Origin: Pseudomonas chlororaphis
GTDB taxonomy: Bacteria; Pseudomonadota; Gammaproteobacteria; Pseudomonadales; Pseudomonadaceae
Direction: 5' to 3'
Assembly: GCF_000783395.1 (NCBI RefSeq)
Contig: NZ_JSFK01000022.1
Span: 1-64,000, forward strand
DNA: 64,000 bases
In this document: positions 34,334 to 43,067 of the stretch, piece after piece
Layout: every line of letters starts with the position of its first letter
Numbering within the stretch: position 1 is the first letter of the stretch
Notes under the pieces: generated by a model
Told to the model about the DNA's origin: nothing
The model's database searches: none
The model's input: only the letters and a program-made list of their open reading frames with translations
Made by a program: the position numbers and the translations under genes

Positions 34334-35278
34334 ATGAGCCACACTGAGGGTTACTCCCGTCGCCGATTGCTTACGCTGGCTGCCGGGGTTTCGGCGGTCT
34401 TCACCTTTGATCGGGCGTTGGCCACAACCACTACGTCCGCGACTTCCGGAGGCCACGCCATGCAGACCCGCGCCATCCCGTCCAGCGCCGAGTCGCTGCC
34501 AATCGTGGGCCTGGGCACCTATCGCGGCTTCGACGTCGCTCCCGGTGACCCGGCCTATCGGCAATTGCCGGCGGTGCTTGATGAGCTGTTCACAAAGGGC
34601 GGCACACTGATCGACAGTTCACCGATGTATGGCCGGGCAGAGGAAACTACCGGTGAGCTGCTGTCGATCCACGAACCACGTTCGCCGGCGTTCCTGGCGA
34701 CCAAGGTGTGGACGCGCGGGCGCGAGGAGGGCATTGCGCAGATGGAGCAGTCGTTCAGCCTGCTGCGCACCGAACGCATCGACCTGATGCAGATCCACAA
34801 CCTGCTGGACTGGCAAACCCACCTGCCGACCCTGCGTGAATGGAAAGCCCAGGGGCGCATCCGCTACATCGGCATCACCCATTACACGTCCTCGGCCTAC
34901 GACGAAGTCGAGGCGGTGCTGAAGGCCGAACAACTGGACTTTCTGCAAATCAATTACGCCCTCGATGACCGCGGCGTGGAAAAACGCATTCTGCCGCTGT
35001 GCCGCGAGCGTGGCGTGGCAGTGATCTGTAATCGGCCGTTCGGCGGCGGGGGACTGCTGGCGCGGCTCAAAGGCAAACCATTGCCAGGCTGGGTGTCGGA
35101 TGTGCAGGTCAACAGTTGGCCACAATTGGCGTTGAAGTTTCTGCTCTCGCATTCGGCGGTGACCTGCGTGATCCCGGGCACGGGCAATCCACGTTACATG
35201 GCCGATAACGCCAGGGCCGGGTTCGGGCCGATGCTCACCGACGCGCAGCGGCATCAGTTGATTGCGCTGCTCGGTTAA
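34334..35278 (+). CDS. Tat-exported aldo/keto reductase
   Basis: 314-aa protein. The N-terminus carries a twin-arginine signal (YSRRRLLTLAAGVSA...) followed by a complete AKR fold: GLGTYRGFD, the catalytic Y in TLIDSSPMYGRAEETTG, the lysine in FLATKVW, H in LMQIHN, and the NADP-binding CVIPGTGNP end. AKRs are normally cytoplasmic; Tat export of a folded, cofactor-loaded form fits a periplasmic oxidoreductase. It converges on the LysR gene with a 4-bp overlap. Substrate unknown. Confidence 0.87.
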   Translation: MSHTEGYSRRRLLTLAAGVSAVFTFDRALATTTTSATSGGHAMQTRAIPSSAESLPIVGLGTYRGFDVAPGDPAYRQLPAVLDELFTKGGTLIDSSPMYGRAEETTGELLSIHEPRSPAFLATKVWTRGREEGIAQMEQSFSLLRTERIDLMQIHNLLDWQTHLPTLREWKAQGRIRYIGITHYTSSAYDEVEAVLKAEQLDFLQINYALDDRGVEKRILPLCRERGVAVICNRPFGGGGLLARLKGKPLPGWVSDVQVNSWPQLALKFLLSHSAVTCVIPGTGNPRYMADNARAGFGPMLTDAQRHQLIALLG

Positions 35279-36189
35279 TCGCCCGGAATATGCAGATTGT
35301 CGATGTGCTTGAAGCGCTCGACCAGAAAGTCGATCAGGCTGCGCACCCGCGCTGACAGGTGCAATTGCTGCGGGTAGACCGCATACACGTCGGCGCGTGT
35401 CGGCGTCTCGTCCTCCAGCACCAGCCGCAAGCGGCCGCTGCGCACATAGCGAGCGATGTCCCACTCGGCGCGCAGCAGAATGCCGAACCCTTCCAGCGCC
35501 CAGTTCAACGCCACCTCGCCGTCGTTGCAGCCCAGTGCCCCGCGCACCTTGACGTTCTGCGTACGCCCACCGTTGGTGAAACTCCACACCCCGTACGGCG
35601 TTTCGTTCTGGCGCAAAAAGATGCAGTTGTGCTGCTGCAGATCGGCAAGTTTTTGCGGCGTGCCATGTTTTTCCAGGTACAGCGGCGAGGCGCAGAGCAA
35701 GCGGCGGTTGGAGGCGATCTTGCGCGCATGAAACGCCGCATCGGGCAGGGTGCCGAAACGGATGCCCAGATCAAAGCCGTGGGTGGCCAGATCCAGTGGG
35801 TGGTCGCTGATTTCCAGCTGGATTTCCACCTCCGGGTATTGCGCGAAAAATGCCGCCAGCGCCGGACCGATGTAGCGGCGACCGAAACCCAGCGATGCAT
35901 TTACCCGAATCAGTCCCTTGGGCGTCGCACGGCTGGCGCCGATCAATTGCTCGACCTCGTCGATCTGCGTGAGGATCCGTGCGGCGTGGGAGAAGTACAA
36001 CTCGCCCTCGGCAGTCAGGCTCATCGAGCGTGTGGTGCGATTGACCAGACGCACGCCCAGCCGCGCCTCCAGTGCGGTCAGGCGTTTGCTCACCGCTGGC
36101 GGCGTCACGCCCAGTTCGCGGGCGGTGGCGGCGAGGCTGCCCTTGTTGGCCAGCAAGTGGAAAAACGACAAATCGAGGGTCTGACTCAT
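35275..36189 (-). CDS. LysR-family activator of the tartrate/D-malate dehydrogenase gene (DmlR-like)
   Basis: 304-aa LysR protein: winged HTH at 1-60 (LANKGSLAATARELGVTPPAVSKRLTALE) and a periplasmic-binding-protein-like effector domain. It belongs to the CrgA/DmlR group of LysRs and is divergent from the 36325 gene, with two LysR boxes between them. In E. coli DmlR activates dmlA on D-malate, so an equivalent role is likely; tartrate is the alternative inducer. Confidence 0.88.
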   Translation of the reverse strand: MSQTLDLSFFHLLANKGSLAATARELGVTPPAVSKRLTALEARLGVRLVNRTTRSMSLTAEGELYFSHAARILTQIDEVEQLIGASRATPKGLIRVNASLGFGRRYIGPALAAFFAQYPEVEIQLEISDHPLDLATHGFDLGIRFGTLPDAAFHARKIASNRRLLCASPLYLEKHGTPQKLADLQQHNCIFLRQNETPYGVWSFTNGGRTQNVKVRGALGCNDGEVALNWALEGFGILLRAEWDIARYVRSGRLRLVLEDETPTRADVYAVYPQQLHLSARVRSLIDFLVERFKHIDNLHIPGD

Positions 36190-36192
36190 TCG

Positions 36193-36256
36193 TAACTCAA
36201 AGTTATGGATGTAGTGATTTTCGGTAACTCATAGCTTTCAGGTCACTACATATACT
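36193..36256 (+). promoter_or_regulatory. LysR-type activated promoter of the tartrate/D-malate dehydrogenase gene
   Basis: Two T-N11-A type boxes: a perfect TAACTCAAAGTTA (36193-36205) and a weaker TAACTCATAGCTT (36225-36237), 32 bp centre to centre (three helical turns). A -10 like TATACT lies at 36251-36256 with no recognisable -35. With a start about 36263 the boxes centre at about -64 and -32, the classic recognition and activation sites of LysR regulators. Confidence 0.7.
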
Positions 36257-36324
36257 CCGATCACACCCCGCCGGACAGCCTTGTGCGGCAGGCAAAACAA
36301 AAACGTGAAAGAGTGGAGTGGACC

Positions 36325-37380
36325 ATGAACGCATACAACATTGCAGCGGTACCCGGCGACGGTATTGGCGTGGAAGTAATCGCCGCTGGCGTCGAAGTAC
36401 TGCAGGCCCTGTCGAAAAAATCCGGCTTTGAACTGAAGTTCAAACACTTTGACTGGAACTCCGACAACTACCTGAAAAACGGCCACTACATTCCTGACGG
36501 TGGCCTCGAGGAATTGAAAACCTTCGACGCGATCTTCTTCGGTGCAGTCGGTGCACTCAACGTGCCGGATCATATTTCCCTGTGGGGCTTGCGCCTGCCG
36601 ATCTGCCAAGGCTTCGACCAGTACGCCAACGTGCGGCCGGCGCGAGTGTTGCCGGGGGTGAAAAGTCCGTTGCACAACGGCGAGCAGATCGACTGGGTGG
36701 TGGTGCGGGAAAACTCCGAGGGTGAATATTCGGGCAACGGCGGCCGCGTACACCGGGGCCTGCCGGAAGAGGTCGCCACCGAAGTCTCGGTGTTCACCCG
36801 CGCTGGCGTCGAACGCATCCATCGCTTCGCCTTCCAGTTGGCGCAGAGCCGTCCGCGCAAACATCTGACCATGGTCACCAAGTCCAATGCCCAGCGCCAC
36901 GGCATGGTGTTGTGGGACGAGATTTTCTACGAAGTCGCCAAGGACTTTCCCGACGTCAAGATCGACAAGGAACTGGTCGACGCGGTGACCACGCGCATGG
37001 TGCTCAAACCGTCGACGCTGGACGTGATCGTCGCGACCAACCTGCACGCGGACATCCTTTCCGACCTGGCCGCTGCGCTGTCCGGCAGTCTCGGCATTGC
37101 GCCGACCGCCAACCTCAACCCGTCGCGCAACTTCCCGTCGATGTTCGAACCGATCCACGGTTCAGCCTTCGACATCACTGGCAAAGGCGTAGCCAACCCG
37201 ATTGCGACCTTCTGGACCGCCGCAATGATGCTTGAGCACCTCGGCGAAAACGCGGCCGCCAAGCAGTTGATGTCGGCCATCGAAGCGGTCACCGAGAGCG
37301 GTCTGCACACGCCGGATCTGGGCGGCACTGCTACTACGCGGCAGGTCACCGACGCGGTGATCGCGCTGATCAATCGCTGA
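36325..37380 (+). CDS. Tartrate / D-malate dehydrogenase (decarboxylating)
   Basis: 351-aa member of the isocitrate/isopropylmalate dehydrogenase family (TtuC/DmlA group): N-terminal AAVPGDGIGVEV, substrate arginines in YANVRPARVLPG, the YSGNGGRVHRGLPEE loop typical of TDH/D-malate enzymes, a catalytic lysine in VTKSNAQRHGM, metal aspartates in DVIVATNLHADILSDLA, and NAD-binding EPIHGSAFDITGKG. It oxidises D-malate to pyruvate, or tartrate. The start is ATG 36325 (GAGTGGAG before it). A dctA gene follows and probably supplies substrate. Confidence 0.93.
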   Translation: MNAYNIAAVPGDGIGVEVIAAGVEVLQALSKKSGFELKFKHFDWNSDNYLKNGHYIPDGGLEELKTFDAIFFGAVGALNVPDHISLWGLRLPICQGFDQYANVRPARVLPGVKSPLHNGEQIDWVVVRENSEGEYSGNGGRVHRGLPEEVATEVSVFTRAGVERIHRFAFQLAQSRPRKHLTMVTKSNAQRHGMVLWDEIFYEVAKDFPDVKIDKELVDAVTTRMVLKPSTLDVIVATNLHADILSDLAAALSGSLGIAPTANLNPSRNFPSMFEPIHGSAFDITGKGVANPIATFWTAAMMLEHLGENAAAKQLMSAIEAVTESGLHTPDLGGTATTRQVTDAVIALINR

Positions 37381-37408
37381 TTCCTACCGATTCAAGCTGC
37401 GGCATAAC

Positions 37409-37434
37409 GCCAAGGGGTTCTGCGGCCCCTTGGC
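37409..37434 (+). other. Intercistronic hairpin before dctA
   Basis: GCCAAGGGG / CCCCTTGGC with an 8-nt loop in the 89-bp gap before dctA. It is followed by CCTTCC rather than a T-run, so it more likely protects the upstream message or slows polymerase than fully terminates. Confidence 0.55.
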
Positions 37435-37469
37435 CCTTCCTGACAACAATAAAAAATCAGGGCCCTGTC

Positions 37470-38813
37470 ATGAAAAGAATATTCGGCAAGCTGTACGTGC
37501 AAGTCCTCGTCGCCGTGATCCTCGGCGCACTTATCGGCGTGCTGGTGCCCGAGACCGGCACCGCGCTCAAACCCTTGGGCGACGCGTTTATCAAACTGAT
37601 CAAAATGCTATTGGCGCCAGTGATTTTCCTGACGGTGGTCACCGGCATTGCGCGCATGGAAAACATGAAGGAGTTGGGCCGCGTCGGTTTTCGCGCCTTG
37701 ATCTACTTCGAAGTGGTCTCGACCCTGGCGCTGGTCATCGGCCTGATCGTGGTGGACGTGTTCAAGCCCGGTGCCGGCATGAACGTCGATGTTGCCAGTC
37801 TCGACACCAGCAGCCTGGCGACGTACACCACGGCGGCCAAACACGCCTCGTTCATGGATTTCGTCATGGGCATCATTCCCGACACGATTGTCGATGCGTT
37901 CGCCAAGGGCAACGTCCTGCAGATCCTGCTGTTCTCGATCCTCCTGGGTATTGCGCTGGCCCATGTCGGACCGCGTGGCAAAGTGTTTGTCGATACTTTG
38001 GAGAGCCTGATGCAAGGCATGTTCCGCATCGTCAACATGGTCATGCGCCTGGCCCCCATCGGTGCCTTCGGTGCTATCGCATTCACCATTGGCAAGTACG
38101 GTTTCGGCTCGCTGTTCTCGCTCGGCAAACTGATGGCGTGCGTCTATCTGACCTGCGCGGTGTTCGTGGTTTTCGTGCTTGGGCCGATCTGCCGTTACAG
38201 CGGTTTCAGCCTGTGGAAGTTCCTCAAGTTCATCAAGGAAGAGTTGTTCACCGTGCTCGGCACCAGCTCATCCGAATCGGTGCTGCCGCAAATGATTTCG
38301 AAGATGGAAAAGGCCGGCGTGTCGAAACCGGTGGCCGGGATGATCATTCCCTCGGGCCTGACCTTCAACCCGGATGGTCAGGCGATCTACTACACCATCG
38401 CCGCGATCTTCATTGCCCAGGCGACCAACACGCCGTTGACCCTGGCCGATCAACTGATTGTGTTGGCGGTGTTGATGTTCACCTCGAAAGGCTCGGCGGG
38501 GGTGACCGGTTCGGGGTTCATCATTCTCGCGGCAACCCTGGCCTCACTCGGTACGATTCCGGTGGCGGGCATGGTGCTGCTGTTGGGGGTCGATCGATTC
38601 ATGTCGGAAGCCCGGGCGATCACTAACACCATCGGCAACGGCGTCGGCACCATGGCCATCGCCAAATGGGTCGGGGCACTGGATACCGAGAAAATGCACA
38701 GGGCGTTGAATGGCGAAGCTGAAGAGCCTGCCGTCCAATCCGCGCAGGCTGAGAAACCCGTCAGTCACACCGCGCCCCTGGTCCCGAGCCTCAAGCGCGC
38801 CGCCCAGCAATAG
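37470..38813 (+). CDS. dctA: C4-dicarboxylate:cation symporter DctA
   Basis: 447-aa DAACS-family permease for succinate, fumarate, malate and probably D-malate. It shows the family signatures KMLLAPVIFLTVVTGIA, the serine-rich reentrant loop TVLGTSSSESVLPQM, PSGLTFNPDGQAIYYT and the C-terminal reentrant loop SKGSAGVTGSGFI. The start (CATGAAAAGA at 37470) is 89 bp after the dehydrogenase, and co-transcription is likely. Pseudomonas genomes usually also have a chromosomal dctA beside dctBD, so this may be a second, pathway-specific copy. Confidence 0.94.
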   Translation: MKRIFGKLYVQVLVAVILGALIGVLVPETGTALKPLGDAFIKLIKMLLAPVIFLTVVTGIARMENMKELGRVGFRALIYFEVVSTLALVIGLIVVDVFKPGAGMNVDVASLDTSSLATYTTAAKHASFMDFVMGIIPDTIVDAFAKGNVLQILLFSILLGIALAHVGPRGKVFVDTLESLMQGMFRIVNMVMRLAPIGAFGAIAFTIGKYGFGSLFSLGKLMACVYLTCAVFVVFVLGPICRYSGFSLWKFLKFIKEELFTVLGTSSSESVLPQMISKMEKAGVSKPVAGMIIPSGLTFNPDGQAIYYTIAAIFIAQATNTPLTLADQLIVLAVLMFTSKGSAGVTGSGFIILAATLASLGTIPVAGMVLLLGVDRFMSEARAITNTIGNGVGTMAIAKWVGALDTEKMHRALNGEAEEPAVQSAQAEKPVSHTAPLVPSLKRAAQQ

Positions 38814-38820
38814 CGGTGAT

Positions 38821-38856
38821 GCCTTGAGGGAGCAAACTTGCTCCCGCAAGGCTTTA
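38821..38856 (+). terminator. Probable terminator of dctA
   Basis: GCCTTG-a-GGGAGCAA, short loop, TTGCTCCC-g-CAAGGC then TTTAG, 7 bp after the dctA stop. The stem is strong but the T-run is short. Confidence 0.65.
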
Positions 38857-38993
38857 GATTGTCGCAACCGTTATGCCGAATTCAGCGGCCTGCTATTTCC
38901 AAAGCCTCTGAAAAACTGTCAGGTCTGACAGTGGGAACAATTGTCGCGGTGATCAATCATGGCGGTCTACGTTTTCGACAAGGAAGCACCGCC

Positions 38994-39428
38994 ATGAACA
39001 AGGCCGGCCAAGCGTTGATCGGCAGTGTTGCTGCCTGTCTGCTAGCGCTGTCCGGCAATGCTCGTGCGGAAACGGCGGAGTACATCTGTCAGGGGGGAGA
39101 GCGCGGACAAGAGGCGAGCCTGATGGCAAGTTCTGCGACAGAAGCGGCTGAGCTGGCCAGAATTCACTGGCGAACCGCCGGTTGTTACAAAAGAGCTGGG
39201 CTCAACCGCGATAGCGCAACGCCTCCAGCAACAGGGCAAACGCCGGTGCAGCCTGACGTCGGCTCGGGTAATACAGGTGATACCCGGCAAACGTCGGGCA
39301 CCAATCCTCAAGCACCTGCTGCAAACGGCCCTCGGCCAGATACGGCGCGACGACGTTTTGCGGGATGTAGCTCAATCCGAAACCGTCCAGCGCAGCGTCG
39401 AGCAACGGGTAAACGCCGTTCAGGGTGA
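38994..39428 (+). CDS. Small secreted protein of unknown function, 3' end doubtful
   Basis: From the ATG at 38994 (AAGGAAGCACCGCC before it) a clear signal peptide (MNKAGQALIGSVAACLLAL...ARA) leads into a Cys-containing mature part with YICQGGERG and IHWRTAGCYKRAGLN. The frame then runs 225 bp antisense into the LysR gene ending at 39202, where its sequence becomes Pro/Thr/Arg-rich and looks non-coding. The genuine protein is probably about 70 aa and has lost its natural stop codon here through a small rearrangement or frameshift. Function unknown. Confidence 0.5.
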   Translation: MNKAGQALIGSVAACLLALSGNARAETAEYICQGGERGQEASLMASSATEAAELARIHWRTAGCYKRAGLNRDSATPPATGQTPVQPDVGSGNTGDTRQTSGTNPQAPAANGPRPDTARRRFAGCSSIRNRPAQRRATGKRRSG

Positions 39429-40095
39429 TCTGCCCGGACACCCGTACTTTCAGGCTTTCGCCAGCCTTCTCGAATTCCCAACTGTACAGCCCGCCGTTGG
39501 TGGGCAGGCGCAGGTTGTTGCAGGCGTGCTCGGTCAGATCGCGTGGCGTTTGCGGCGGGGTGCGTTTGGCGAAATAGGCCGGTGAGCCAACCACCGCCAT
39601 GCGCATGTCTGGGCCGATGCGGGTGGCAATCATGCCTTGCGCGACGTCCTCGCCCAAGCGCACGCCAGCGTCGAAACCCTGGCCGGCGATGTCGACGAAA
39701 CCATAATCGCAGCAGACCTCGATGGATATGTCCGGGTACTGCGGCAGAAAATCCTTGAGCACCGGGCGCAGCAACCAGTTCAGCGAGTGATCGGTGGCGC
39801 TGATGCGGATCTTGCCCGCCGGGGTGTCGCGCAGGTTGCTCAGCGCCGCCAGTTCCAGTTCGATTTCTTCGAAGCGTGGGCCGATGGTTTGCAGCAGGTG
39901 CTCGCCAGCCTCGGTGGGCGAGACACTGCGGGTGGTACGGGTCAGCAGACGCAGGCCCAAACGGGCTTCGAGGGCGCGAATCGTGTGACTCAGTGCCGAT
40001 TGCGAAACGCCGAGTTTGGCAGCCGCTTTGGTGAAGCTGCGCTCGCGGGCGACGGCGAGGAAGGCGAGGAGGTCAGTGGCGTTTTCCCGAAGCAT
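39202..40095 (-). CDS. LysR-family transcriptional regulator
   Basis: 297-aa LysR: HTH LLAFLAVARERSFTKAAAKLGVSQSALSHTIRALE (residues about 8-42) and a CrgA-like effector domain (CCDYGFVDIAGQGFDAGVRLGEDVAQGMIA). I use ATG 40095; extension of the frame upstream overlaps the divergent cupin gene. It is divergent from the secreted cupin gene, which it probably controls. Inducer unknown. Confidence 0.9.
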   Translation of the reverse strand: MLRENATDLLAFLAVARERSFTKAAAKLGVSQSALSHTIRALEARLGLRLLTRTTRSVSPTEAGEHLLQTIGPRFEEIELELAALSNLRDTPAGKIRISATDHSLNWLLRPVLKDFLPQYPDISIEVCCDYGFVDIAGQGFDAGVRLGEDVAQGMIATRIGPDMRMAVVGSPAYFAKRTPPQTPRDLTEHACNNLRLPTNGGLYSWEFEKAGESLKVRVSGQITLNGVYPLLDAALDGFGLSYIPQNVVAPYLAEGRLQQVLEDWCPTFAGYHLYYPSRRQAAPAFALLLEALRYRG

Positions 40096-40192
40096 TGATG
40101 AGTGTCCTGCATAAGTTTTTTTGAATTCTAGTCGATTGTCTGAAGAGTTGGTGTCGGTAGAGTGGTGGCATTGAATATCCGGAGGAATCACC

Positions 40193-40669
40193 ATGAACCC
40201 GATTGCCGCTTCTGCGTTGACCCTTTCTTTGTTGGCGGGTGAGGCGCAGGCCAATGACAATCCCCGCGTGACCGTGACACCCAATGGCTCACAAGCTTCG
40301 GCCAGAGGCCCGGCAGATTGGTTCACTGGCACTGTGCGTGTCGATGCGCCGTTCAAAGGCACTGAAGACGCGCGAGTCAGTGGTGCGACGGTGACGTTTG
40401 AGCCGGGCGGGCGCACCGCGTGGCATACGCATCCGTTGGGGCAGACATTGATCGTCACGGCAGGGTTCGGGTTTGTGCAGGAATGGGGACAGCCGGTGCG
40501 TGAGATTCGTCCTGGCGATACCGTGTGGATTGCGCCGGGGGCCAAGCATTGGCACGGCGCGGCGCCGACCACGGCGATGAGTCATATCGCCATTGCTGAA
40601 GTGCTGGACGGCAAAGTGGTGGAGTGGATGGAGCAGGTGAGTGATGAGCAGTATTCGCGTCCCGAGTGA
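40193..40669 (+). CDS. Secreted cupin-domain protein
   Basis: 158 aa with a short signal-like N-terminus (ending GEAQA) and one cupin domain. Metal-binding motif 1 is GGRTAWHTHPLGQTLIVTAG and motif 2 is RPGDTVWIAPGAKHWHGAAP. Proteins with this pattern are often annotated as (R)-mandelonitrile lyase-like or quercetin-type cupins; the activity cannot be told. It is divergent from the LysR gene, a common arrangement for this type of cupin. Confidence 0.85.
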   Translation: MNPIAASALTLSLLAGEAQANDNPRVTVTPNGSQASARGPADWFTGTVRVDAPFKGTEDARVSGATVTFEPGGRTAWHTHPLGQTLIVTAGFGFVQEWGQPVREIRPGDTVWIAPGAKHWHGAAPTTAMSHIAIAEVLDGKVVEWMEQVSDEQYSRPE

Positions 40670-40676
40670 AGCGCTT

Positions 40677-40853
40677 CCCTCACCCCAGCCCTCTCCCGGA
40701 GGGAGAGGGGGCCGATCGAGGTGTCTTGTGCTATCCGTCGACCTGAAATGGCTGCGTCGATTATGGATTCACAGCAAGACGCTCACGTCGGTGCAGCCCT
40801 AAAATATCCCCGGATCGGTTCCCTCTCCCTCTGGGAGAGGGCTAGGGTGAGGG
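40677..40853. repeat. GC-rich dispersed element, copy B (177 bp)
   Basis: CCCTCACCCCAGCCCTCTCC at the left end, GAGAGGGCTAGGGTGAGGG at the right, with CGACCTGAA and a single TCGATTATGGATTC block between. It fills nearly all of the 199-bp gap between the cupin and paoC genes and is the cleanest copy for defining the element's ends. Confidence 0.87.
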
Positions 40854-40868
40854 GCTCTTTTCAGGCGT

Positions 40869-43067
40869 TTAGATCATCTCCGGCAGTGAAGAGAGAATTT
40901 TATCGAGGGTGATCGGATACTCCCGCACCCTAGCCCCCGTAGCGTTGTAAATCGCATTCGCGACCGCCGCACTGACCCCGCAAATCCCCAACTCACCAAC
41001 ACCCTTGGCCTTCATCGGCGAAGACACCGGATCCGTCTCATCAAGGAAAATCACCTCCTGATGCGGGATGTCGGCATGTACCGGCACTTCATACCCGGCC
41101 AGATCATGGTTGACGAAAAAGCCCAGTTTCTTGTCCACCGCCAACTCTTCCATCAACGCCGCACCAACGCCCATGGTCATCGCGCCGATCACCTGACTGC
41201 GAGCCGCTTTCGGGTTGAGAATCCGCCCGGCGGCGCACACCGCCAACATGCGGCGGACCCGCACTTCACCGGTCGCGGCATCCACCGCAACCTCAACGAA
41301 ATGCGCACCGAAGGTCGACTGCTGATATTTCTCGGCCAGATCACCGAACTCGATGCTGTCCTCGCCGACCAGTGCGCCGCCTTCAGCCGCATTGCGCAAC
41401 GGCACGCTCTTGCTGCCGACCTGTACCTGACCGTCGACAAACTCCGCCTGATCCGCCGCCATACCCAACTTGCCCGCCACCGCTTCACGCAGTTTCATGC
41501 ACGCGGCGTACACCCCGGCGGTCGAGCAGTTGGCACCGAATTGCCCGCCGGAACCTGCCGACACCGGGAAGCTCGAATCGCCCAGATGCACGCTCACATC
41601 CTTCAAGCCAACCCCCATCATTTCGGCGGCGGTTTGCGCAATGATCGTGTAACTGCCAGTGCCGATATCGGTCATGTCGGTTTCCACCGTGACCTTGCCG
41701 TCGCGCTCCAGCCGCACCCGCGCACCGGACTTGACCAGCAGGTTGTTGCGGATTGCCGCCGCGACACCCATACCGATCAGCCAGCGACCTTCTCGACGTG
41801 TTCCCGGTTGCGCATTGCGCTTGTCCCAGCCGAATTTCTCGGCACCGGTCTGCAGGCATTCGATCAGGCGCCGCTGCGAAAACGGCCGCTCGGTTTTCAC
41901 CGGGTCGACCTGGGTGTCGTTGAGAATGCGGAACTGGACCGGATCAAGCTTGAGCTGCTCGGCCATCTCGTCCATGGCGATTTCCAGCACCATCAGCCCC
42001 GGCGTTTCACCGGGTGCACGCATGGCGTTGCCTTCGGGCAGATCCAGCGGTGCCAAGCGCATGCTCACCCGTCGATTTTCAGCAGCGTATAACAACTGAC
42101 TCGGTTGCGCCGCGACCTCGACCTTGCCTTCAGCCAAGTTGCCCGACCAGCCTTCGTGGGCGATTGCGGTGAGTTTGCCATCCGCCGTCGCACCCATGCG
42201 AATGCGCTGAATAGTGGCCGGACGGTGGGTGGTGTTGTTGGCGATCTGCGGGCGGGCGAGGGCGACTTTTACCGGTCTGCCGGCCATGCGCGCACCGAGG
42301 GCGGCAAGAATCGCATCGGCGCGCACGAACAACTTGCCGCCGAAACCGCCACCAATGTACGGCGAAATCAGCCGCACCTTTTCCTTGGGCAAACCGAGCG
42401 TCGTCGCGATGTCGCCGACGCTCCAGGCAATCATCTGATTCGAGGTCCACAAGGTCAGTTGATCGCCTTTCCATGCCGCCAGCGTGGCGTGCGGCTCCAT
42501 CATCGCGTGGGACTGATCGGGCGTGGTGTAGGTCTGATCGAACTGCACCGGCGCGGCGGCGAACGCCTTGGCGAAATCACCATGGCTGACGTCGGGCAAT
42601 TCGTCTTTCGGCTCGACGCCTTGGTCGCGCACGCTGGCCAGATCGAATTCGCCTTTGGCCGCGACGTAGTCGACCTTGACCATCTGCGCAGCCGCACGGG
42701 CCTGCTCGAACGTCTCGGCAACCACCAGCGCAACCGCCTGGTGGTAGTGCTGAATCTCCGGCCCGGCCAACAAATGCGCGGCGTTGTATTTGCCTTTGCC
42801 GAGTTTGCCGGCGTTGGCGGCGGTGACGATCGCCAGCACACCCGGCGCGGCTTTCGCCTGTTCAAGATCGATATTGTTGATGCGCCCCTTGGCGATGGCC
42901 GAGCCGACCATGACACCGTAAGCCTGATTGGCCACCGCTGCATGCTGCTCATAGGCGTAAGGCGCCTGACCGCTGGTTTTCAGCGGGCCTTCGATGCGGT
43001 CGGTGGGTTGGCCGATGACCTTCAACTGGTCGATCGGGTTGGTGGTGGCGGGCGTGTCGAATTTCAT
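40869..43067 (-). CDS. paoC: Aldehyde oxidoreductase, molybdenum-binding subunit (PaoC-like)
   Basis: 732-aa xanthine-oxidase-family large subunit, the same length as E. coli PaoC. It carries Moco-binding segments GGGFGGKLFVRAD, RAPGETPGLM and GSGGQFGANCSTAG, and a catalytic glutamate in MKAKGVGELGICG near the C-terminus. It oxidises aromatic and other aldehydes to acids at the molybdenum site. It is last gene of paoA-paoB-paoC (4-bp overlaps). A PaoD/XdhC-type chaperone for cofactor insertion is not in the window. Confidence 0.93.
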   Translation of the reverse strand: MKFDTPATTNPIDQLKVIGQPTDRIEGPLKTSGQAPYAYEQHAAVANQAYGVMVGSAIAKGRINNIDLEQAKAAPGVLAIVTAANAGKLGKGKYNAAHLLAGPEIQHYHQAVALVVAETFEQARAAAQMVKVDYVAAKGEFDLASVRDQGVEPKDELPDVSHGDFAKAFAAAPVQFDQTYTTPDQSHAMMEPHATLAAWKGDQLTLWTSNQMIAWSVGDIATTLGLPKEKVRLISPYIGGGFGGKLFVRADAILAALGARMAGRPVKVALARPQIANNTTHRPATIQRIRMGATADGKLTAIAHEGWSGNLAEGKVEVAAQPSQLLYAAENRRVSMRLAPLDLPEGNAMRAPGETPGLMVLEIAMDEMAEQLKLDPVQFRILNDTQVDPVKTERPFSQRRLIECLQTGAEKFGWDKRNAQPGTRREGRWLIGMGVAAAIRNNLLVKSGARVRLERDGKVTVETDMTDIGTGSYTIIAQTAAEMMGVGLKDVSVHLGDSSFPVSAGSGGQFGANCSTAGVYAACMKLREAVAGKLGMAADQAEFVDGQVQVGSKSVPLRNAAEGGALVGEDSIEFGDLAEKYQQSTFGAHFVEVAVDAATGEVRVRRMLAVCAAGRILNPKAARSQVIGAMTMGVGAALMEELAVDKKLGFFVNHDLAGYEVPVHADIPHQEVIFLDETDPVSSPMKAKGVGELGICGVSAAVANAIYNATGARVREYPITLDKILSSLPEMI

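Noticed and set aside
40096..40572. Extension of the second LysR protein to a start at 40572
   Set aside because: It would run antisense through the whole cupin gene; ATG 40095 gives the standard LysR N-terminus.
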